DNA of 64,000 nt, taken from assembly GCA_022605405.1 (NCBI GenBank), contig JABYQQ010000002.1, positions 2,294,001 through 2,358,000 on the forward strand, read 5' to 3'. The translations under genes and the position numbers were made by a program. The stretch comes from Earliella scabrosa. Taxonomy: Eukaryota; Basidiomycota; Agaricomycetes; Polyporales; Polyporaceae. Positions 57,859 to 64,000 of the stretch are shown one piece after another (the first letter of the stretch is position 1; each line of letters starts with the position of its first letter). The notes below the pieces were generated by a model. It did no database searches. It had not been told where the DNA came from and worked only from the letters and a program-made list of their open reading frames with translations.

Positions 57859-58548
57859 TTAGATGAAGCCAATCTACAGGAGAATCGTGAGCACATCGAA
57901 CATGACACCAAGGTAGAAACCAACTCACCTTGTTCGCAACATCCAGCGCATCGTGGTCCGCCGTCAACCTGACGTACGCCTTCTTTTTGCCATCGGGGCT
58001 GAAAAGCGTGTCAGACTCACAGACTCACGAGTTATAGAAACCAATGAACTCACCGGATGAGGGTGTTGACCTTTGCGGCCTGGACGTCGTAAAGCTTCTT
58101 CACCGCATCCTTGATCTGACGCTTGTTGGCGCGGAGGTCAACAATGAAGACCAGAGTGTTGTGCTCCTCAATCTTCTTCATTGCCGACTCCGTGTTCAGT
58201 GGCCTTTCCCGAATCCGGATGAGATTGGAGTGGCAGCGTGGACGTAGGCGACTCACGATACAATCGTCCTGAACTGGTCCATACGGGGTGCATGCGGAAT
58301 GGACTTGCGGGGGTACTTGGGGTTACGGGGCAGGCGAAGGGTCTTGGGGCGGTGGAAGGATACTGAGTACCGCACTTTACGCGCGGCGTGTGCGTGCGTG
58401 CCATGGAGGGCAGCCTTTTTCGCGGCCTTCGCCTTCGCGTCCTTGTCCGACGCTGATGCGGGACATGAACACATGATGCGGAGTACAAGAGAGTGAAAGA
58501 CTCACCCTTTGCTGTTGCCTTACCCTTGGGAGTCTTCGTAGCGGCCAT
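57859..58548 (-). CDS. RPL25: Large-subunit ribosomal protein uL23 (L23a/L25)
   Basis: Five coding exons join in phase to 157 residues: 58506-58548, 58257-58452, 58054-58203, 57929-57998 and 57859-57873. The protein binds 25S rRNA near the polypeptide exit tunnel and docks signal-recognition and nascent-chain factors. It begins [15 protein letters not shown] with a basic N-terminal tail ([13 protein letters not shown]). The conserved core follows: [55 protein letters not shown] and [14 protein letters not shown]. The last coding exon is only 15 nt (Ile-Gly-Phe-Ile-stop). A strong donor (GTGAGT at 58852 on the minus strand) suggests a further intron in the 5' leader, common in ribosomal protein genes. 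It shares a 612-bp upstream region with PFF1. Confidence 0.96.
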
Positions 58549-59160
58549 TGGTGGATGCTGGGTCTGGGGAGACGACACTGGGTTAGAACAGTCGCAGTCG
58601 TAACGCACAGTCTTGGGGGGCCTCTCGACATGCTGTTGAGTGGGAATATGCCGCCTTGGGGGCTCCAATGCGTCCATGGGTCGCTGCTCTCCGCCGTCCC
58701 TCCAAACCTAGCCCTGAACTTGTCATCCCACCTGCCATCAGTCCATCCATCCCATCCCGCCAAAGTTCCACCTCCCGTTGTCGCCCAGGCATGTCAAGAG
58801 CCACCCACAAGACCTGCAGAAGCATAAATTAGGGCTGTGGAACGATACTCACCTTGACGATGCCGCCTATGTTGTGGGTAGCAGATTTTGGCGGAGGCGC
58901 GAAGGTACGCGTGTGACCGTGACGGGCGTTTAGCATGCCATGTTTGGGCAACAGCATGTCACAGTTCGTCTATGACGTCCTGGCGCTCTTCTGCAGCTCT
59001 GACTCCGAGTAGACTCTGAGCTCGCCAACCAGCTCGCCATCCACAACGAGGACAACCCAGACGACGACGACGGCGGCCACGCCGAGGACGGTGCATAACG
59101 ACACTTTACAAATAACTGCTCTGCTGAAACTGCTTTGCTCATGAATCCCTGCGCCTCGAC
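58549..59160. other. Shared upstream region of uL23 and PFF1
   Basis: 612 bp between divergent starts. It includes a probable leader intron of uL23, with donor near 58852 and acceptor shortly before 58548. A minus-strand frame (58970-59188) has one hydrophobic helix (TVLGVAAVVVVWVVLVV) but overlaps the PFF1 start, so I do not call it a gene. Confidence 0.45.
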
Positions 59161-62100
59161 ATGATACCTGCCAAACTATCCTCTCCATTCAAGTTCGCGA
59201 CGTCGTCGGTCACCATCCTAGCAGTCATCCTCTACGCTGCCGTCTTTGCTAGTGTATCCAAGTTTGACCGACTTGCAGATGTTCCAAAGAGACTGAACGG
59301 TCTCGATTTGGATCGGGGATACGAGGCTTTGAGTCAGGTACGTCGTCTCAAGCTTCATACCCCCCCCCGCCATGAGCGCGCATGCCGTTGCTCTTGATAC
59401 GCTACATGGCGCGTTGGTGCACCAAGTAATGCGTGGAATAAAATATATGCACCTTCGCGGATGTTGACCCGAAGATGAAACGGAGTGTAACACTCTGTTA
59501 ACTGCCATTGCCAATCATGTTCACCTTGTTCTTGCGGCCATCGCCGTAGAAGAAGTAGGTGAAGCTCTAGGTTACCATGACTCGGTTCTGAAAGAATGGT
59601 AGATGCGGAAATGCTGTTTGGTATCTGCTGGCTATCCCTTTGTTGCGCCCAATAATGGACGTGTAGTCAGCATGCACCAGGTGGTTGGTCTCAATTGAGA
59701 CGCGTTTACCTACGGATGAGATCAGGATGTGACGGCTATTGCATTGACCCGTGTTCCCTGGCACGACTCCATGCAATTCCGCACGATGCGTATATTTCCA
59801 ATCCTCTCGCGGGATGGGTGTAGTACTGGAAGGAGAACGTGCTCTGGGTAGAGTGCCCGGGTCTTGGCATCACCGATAGGCCACCTGTTTGAACCTCTCC
59901 TATATACTACTCAAGTTATGAGAGTGTTGACGATGGTCCTTGGTTCTTAGATCGCCTCCCGACCCCACCCTTACATCTCCCACGCAAACGATGATGTCCG
60001 GAGGCTCATCCTATCACGCCTATCACCCCTTTCGGAGCGGTATGACTATATACACTTGTCCAACGACATGAGCTCGAATGTGACCTACGTCGGAGGCAAC
60101 GAGCGCGTCATATACTTCGAAGGAACGAATGTTCTGCTCAAAATCGACGGAACCGACTCCCCACTCAGCTCTCCTGGATCTGGGCCGGACGGCGTGCTCT
60201 TTTCCTGCCATTACGACTCCGTGTCCACTGCCCCTGGCGCTACCGACGATGGAATGGGCGTCGCAACTCTCTTGCAAATGGCGGAGTACTTCGCTGCCCC
60301 CGAGCGGCGCCCGCGTCGCACAGCCATCTTTTTCTTCAATAACGGAGAGGAGGACTACCTCAACGGCGCACATGCATATTTCGAACATCCATGGTCGAAT
60401 CTCACGTCAACATTCATCAACCTGGAGGGCGCTGCGTCCGGCGGGTGAGTTCCATATTTTTAGCACCCCGAGTACCCGGCAGCACTGAAGCCTTTCCTAC
60501 AGTCGACCGGTGGTTTTCCGCTCGACATCTATTGGCGCGGCACGATCCCTTCTCAACTCAGCCGTCAAACACCCCCATGGCAATGTGTTGACTTCCGAGG
60601 CGTTCTCTGCCGGCTTCATTCGAAGCGCCACTGACTACGAGATCTACGTTCGCGGTGTTAAGGGCGAAGTCGAGGGTCTGCAAGGATTCGACTTCGCGGT
60701 CTACAAGAATCGTGCCTACTACCACACAGCGAGGGACTCTATCGCTGGCATGGGTCAAGGGGAAGGACGTAAAGCCCTCTGGGCTATGATGGAGCTCGTT
60801 CGAGGCGCTGGTCTGAGTCTGCTGAACGATGACCAGCCCGCAAACGATTCAAGGCAATCTGTCTACTTCGACAGTGAGTGTAAATTCGCTCTATCTATAT
60901 ATCGATTAACGGCCGATGCGTACGCAGTTCTCGGGCGCTCTCTGTTACTGTTCTCAATGGACGGTATCTATGCGTTCAACATCGTATGTCTCGTGGTTGG
61001 ACCGCTCAGCACGGTAGGCCTGATTGCCTGGGTCATTCTCGCTTCAAAGAATCACGCTCGTAAGATTCGCTACTCATCTGGACAATAATTCCTGACTGAC
61101 GGATAATGCAGCCATCGACGTTGCCCCCATCCCCAATGACAACAGCAAGTTGGCCAAGTTCAGGCTAGCCGCGAAGGCCCTGGCGGGATGGGGTAGGTTC
61201 TGGATAGCGCTACTTGTGGCCGCGTTGGTACAAGTTGGAGTCGTTGCAGGCTTTGTGCATCTCAACCCATACGTACGGACCAATTATCCTTTGGAAAGTG
61301 ATCGAACTCACCCCTCATTCATAGGTGGTCCACTCGCATGCTCACGCCGTCCTGACCGTATTCCTCACCTCGTCATTCCTCGCATTGATTCATCCACTAC
61401 AAGCGTTCCATTACGTCCATCCACCGACATTCGTCTCGCAGAAGCTCGCGGTGACGGTCTCCCTCTATTCATTCAGCTGGCTACTCCTCCTGGTCTCGAC
61501 CATCGGCATCGCTACACGCCAGCTCGGCTCACTGTACTTCACCACCGTCTTCAATCTCGGAGCCTGGCTTGCTGCGGTTCTCGAATTGGTTCACGCGGGC
61601 AGGAAGGGAGACCCGGGCAACGAAGTGGGAGCACGGAGCGACCTGTTCAGCACCCGAGAGGAGCGGGAGGCTCGTGCAGAAGGCGCAGTTCCTGGGCGGA
61701 GGCTCGTGCGAGGCGTCATGTACGAGGCGCCGGAGCACAACGGCGATGACACTGAGGCTCAAAATGGAGCCCACACTTCTGCAGCGGACGAAGGCGAAGT
61801 CGTGGAGTCCGACCCTACGGAGATCACGCCGCTCATGCACCAGCATCGGCGCGCGACTCAGGGCGGTACCGAGCTCGTGACGGTCGACTCCCCAGACGAC
61901 GTCAAATTCGTCGGGAAGCCTGCAGACGAGTACGGATGGTGGATTGCGCAGATGCTGGTGCTAGTGCCCGCCACGGCGTTGTTGCTGTTCCAGATCGAGG
62001 TCCTACTCCTGAATTCGCTGATGCACACACTGGTCGACGGTAGCAGTTCGCTGACTGGTGAGTCGCGTATGTGTCTCCCCGCGGATCGTAGCTGATTTTC

Positions 62101-63018
62101 CGTGCAGTCTACGCGATCCTGGCGGTATTCTCCGTGCTGATCTTCGTTCCTTTGACGCCCTTCGCCCACAAGCTCCCTCAATATCTGAATTCGCTCGTCG
62201 CAGCCGTCTTTGTCGTTCTTCTCGTGGCGTGCTGGACGGCCTACCCGTTCACCCAAGAGTGGCCATTCCGCGTATATTTCCAGCAATTTGTGGAGCTATC
62301 GCCAGCGTCTACTGCCCTTGCAGTGAACCCGTCCCTCGCGAGTCGTATGGACGTCATCCGCGCCGAGACGACGCTCACGGGTCTAACAGGTTACGTTGAC
62401 CGGTACATCGCCCCAGAGATCCCCTCGACCTGGACGAGCGACGTTTCTTGCAACTTGACCGGCCTCCGTCCTGACCTCATGACGTGCCGATGGGAGACCG
62501 ATCTGCTACCCTCACCGAGTGACAACGCGTCGCTCTCATCCATCTCTGCGGTACAGTGGTTGGACGTGAAGACTACGCGGCTCAACTCGTCGAGGGCGCT
62601 CGTCTCTGTGCGCGGAGAGAACACGCGCGGGTGCAGGCTGTACCTCGACCGCCCTGTCAACTTCGTCGTCGTCCATCAGCGCGCTTCAAGGCACCCTGCG
62701 CCGTCGCCTGTGAGCAAGATGCGCCTGCAGGGCGGGTACGAGATGCCAGCGGAGGGCGTGAAGGAGGTGCGGCTTTGGAGCAGGACGTGGGACCGGGAGT
62801 TCGTTGTCGAGCTCGGCTGGGACGCCGCGGCGGATGACGAGGAGGAGCTGAGCGGGCGGGCGGCATGCGAGTATGCGGAGTACGCAAGTGGACTGGGAGG
62901 TCCGAAGAGCGGGAGGATTCCGGCGTTCGAGGAGGTGAAGCAGTTTTTGCCGCTGTGGGCGTTGCCGACGAAGGCTGCGGATGGGTTGGTGGAGGTGTTC
63001 ACAAAGTTTGTTGTGTGA
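59161..63018 (+). CDS. PFF1: Vacuolar membrane M28 zinc metalloprotease
   Basis: Seven exons join in phase to 992 residues: 59161-59337, 59951-60444, 60503-60873, 60928-61059, 61112-61272, 61325-62057 and 62108-63018. An N-terminal membrane helix (SVTILAVILYAAVFASV) is followed by the M28 peptidase domain: RPHPY, SCHYDSVSTAPGATDDGMGV and NNGEEDYLNGAHAYF. By family comparison the zinc ligands and catalytic Glu are about H146, D158, E192/E193 and E218. Several membrane helices follow, then a lumenal C-terminal domain. This is the architecture of the fungal vacuolar membrane protease PFF1. Its physiological substrates are poorly known. The first intron, at 613 bp, is ten times longer than the others, yet it rejoins the conserved YEALSQ-IASRPHPY sequence exactly. 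Confidence 0.95.
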
Positions 63019-63661
63019 GGTCGAACCTTGTATTTGTCTTCTTCTTTATTGCAAGGTCTGTACGATATCCTGCAGGTAGGCCTAACCGTTTATGGATCGG
63101 ATACTGTGCGCTGATTGAATCGTTGCAGGTGAGCCGTATGAGTCTATCGTCTTGCTGTCAGTACCCGGGGACCATGTTCATCGTGCCAACGAAGTGTCAA
63201 TCTTTTGATCAGAACCCATCATGGATATGGGTGCAACGCGAATGCACAGGAGCACATGCGCTCGCAGATACAATGCCGCGACGTTGCAGTTGCAGAGCAT
63301 TGTTGCTATAAGCTCCGGACCACAACCAACTCATCGAATGTGGATATCCCCGTCGTCGGATGAGCAAGTTGCTTGACGACTCGAACGACCCATAGGTTCC
63401 AGACCTCCATCGAAGTTGACCACTCGCACATCCAACAGACCGCAGTTGTGACCCTGAGACGATATGGCTACCCTAGATCAGCTCAACGCAAGACAGACGA
63501 ACGTAGTATGTACTATTAGGAAGATGCGAGTCGACATTCGCGCCAGTAGCTGGGCATGTCCATCCTACAAAGCTCCGGCTATTCCATGTCAATTTCAAGC
63601 TTCAAGTCACCGTACGTCAGCCACAAATTACAAGTGCGCAGTAGCGCGATGTCATACATAG
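63019..63661. other. Intergenic DNA and possible first exon of the right-edge gene
   Basis: About 640 bp after PFF1. A frame starting at 63464 (MATLDQLNARQTN) could be the first exon of the gene to the right, with a GTAGTA donor after Asn, but the joining intron would be 159 bp and may hide another exon. Confidence 0.35.
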
Positions 63662-64000
63662 GATGCCATCCGTGCCTTCGCGTCAATGATGCATTATTGG
63701 CGAAATGTCTCACAGCCTCGTCGGAAACACGAACTAGCGCTCCGCGCTGTGCTTCCCACCGACTGTGTTCAGCTCTCAACACCGCCGAACGATGCGCGCC
63801 GACCTCAGACGAAACATGAGACGCTCCTCGCTGGTCTCACCTCTCTCCATCATCTGGACCGAGCGAGTTGGTTTGACCCGCAGCAGCGCGGCCTGTCCGC
63901 TAATGAAAAGGCGGGAGAGGGACGTCGGACCGCGCGGAGCTTCTCAAACATCATCTCGCAGGCGAAGCTTCTATTCCCGGCAGGGGCGGTCGAGGCGGTG
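63662..64000 (+). CDS. Partial exon of an unrecognised gene, cut by the window edge
   Basis: After a TACATAG acceptor a frame stays open for 113 codons to the end of the window. Its translation looks like genuine protein: DAIRAFASMMHYWRNVSQP, LALRAVLPTDCVQLSTPPND, ETLLAGLTSLHHLDRASWF, ARSFSNIISQAKLLFPAGAV. Composition is balanced and no low-complexity runs are seen. I recognise no family, and the true start and end are outside what can be resolved here. Confidence 0.5.

Noticed and set aside
58970..59188. Small minus-strand frame with one hydrophobic helix
   Set aside because: Its start lies inside the first exon of PFF1 and no promoter or splice evidence supports it.
59567..59776. Minus-strand frame inside the long PFF1 intron
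   Set aside because: Only 69 codons, no recognisable motif and no splice partners.

Overview
The window is a piece of nuclear chromosome from a filamentous basidiomycete, most likely an Agaricomycete. The evidence is many short spliceosomal introns (mostly 50-75 bp, GTRNGT...YAG), GC-rich coding DNA, tightly packed genes on both strands, and a gene set that includes F-box/leucine-rich proteins, eccentric protein kinases and lineage-specific proteins. I rebuilt exons by hand, requiring GT/AG boundaries and a matching reading phase at every junction; most models close to a whole number of codons. I found no rRNA, tRNA or CRISPR.

Left third (1-22.3 kb): inositol-3-phosphate synthase (INO1, minus strand) with a TATA box; a very large 11-exon PH/RasGEF/RhoGAP signalling protein (minus, about 2163 aa); an F-box protein with an 855-bp first intron (plus); an F-box/LRR-like protein carrying a one-base frameshift (minus); and a single-C2H2-finger protein (minus).

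Middle (22.3-46.3 kb): a 2-kb non-autonomous DNA transposon with 71-bp terminal inverted repeats and an internal 93-bp minisatellite; a TOS1-like cell-wall glycosidase; a metallo-beta-lactamase-fold NAPE-PLD-type hydrolase with a 17-nt microexon; a 373-bp MITE; an intact inverted paralogue of the F-box/LRR-like gene; a protein made of two diverged repeats; a kinase with altered catalytic motifs; the mitochondrial CX9C protein CMC4; a head-to-head pair of diverged paralogues, one with a tryptophan/glycine-rich (WG/GW) tail; and a second kinase.

Right third (46.3-64 kb): a MITE in a shared promoter region; a membrane-anchored proline-rich protein; a gene-poor stretch of about 4 kb holding a Tourist/Harbinger-type MITE and a 40-bp palindrome; a multi-exon membrane protein; an NmrA-like NAD(P)-binding protein; a two-domain mitochondrial-type ABC ATPase; ribosomal protein uL23; the vacuolar M28 protease PFF1; and the opening of an unrecognised gene that runs off the right edge.

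The genes do not form an obvious pathway or biosynthetic cluster. The best candidate for something undescribed is the divergent paralogue pair at 37957-44124. Both members share a new-looking N-terminal domain and a CX2HX3CX4C motif, and one carries an Argonaute-hook-like WG/GW tail. Four separate terminal-inverted-repeat elements with recognisable target-site duplications are the clearest structural finds.
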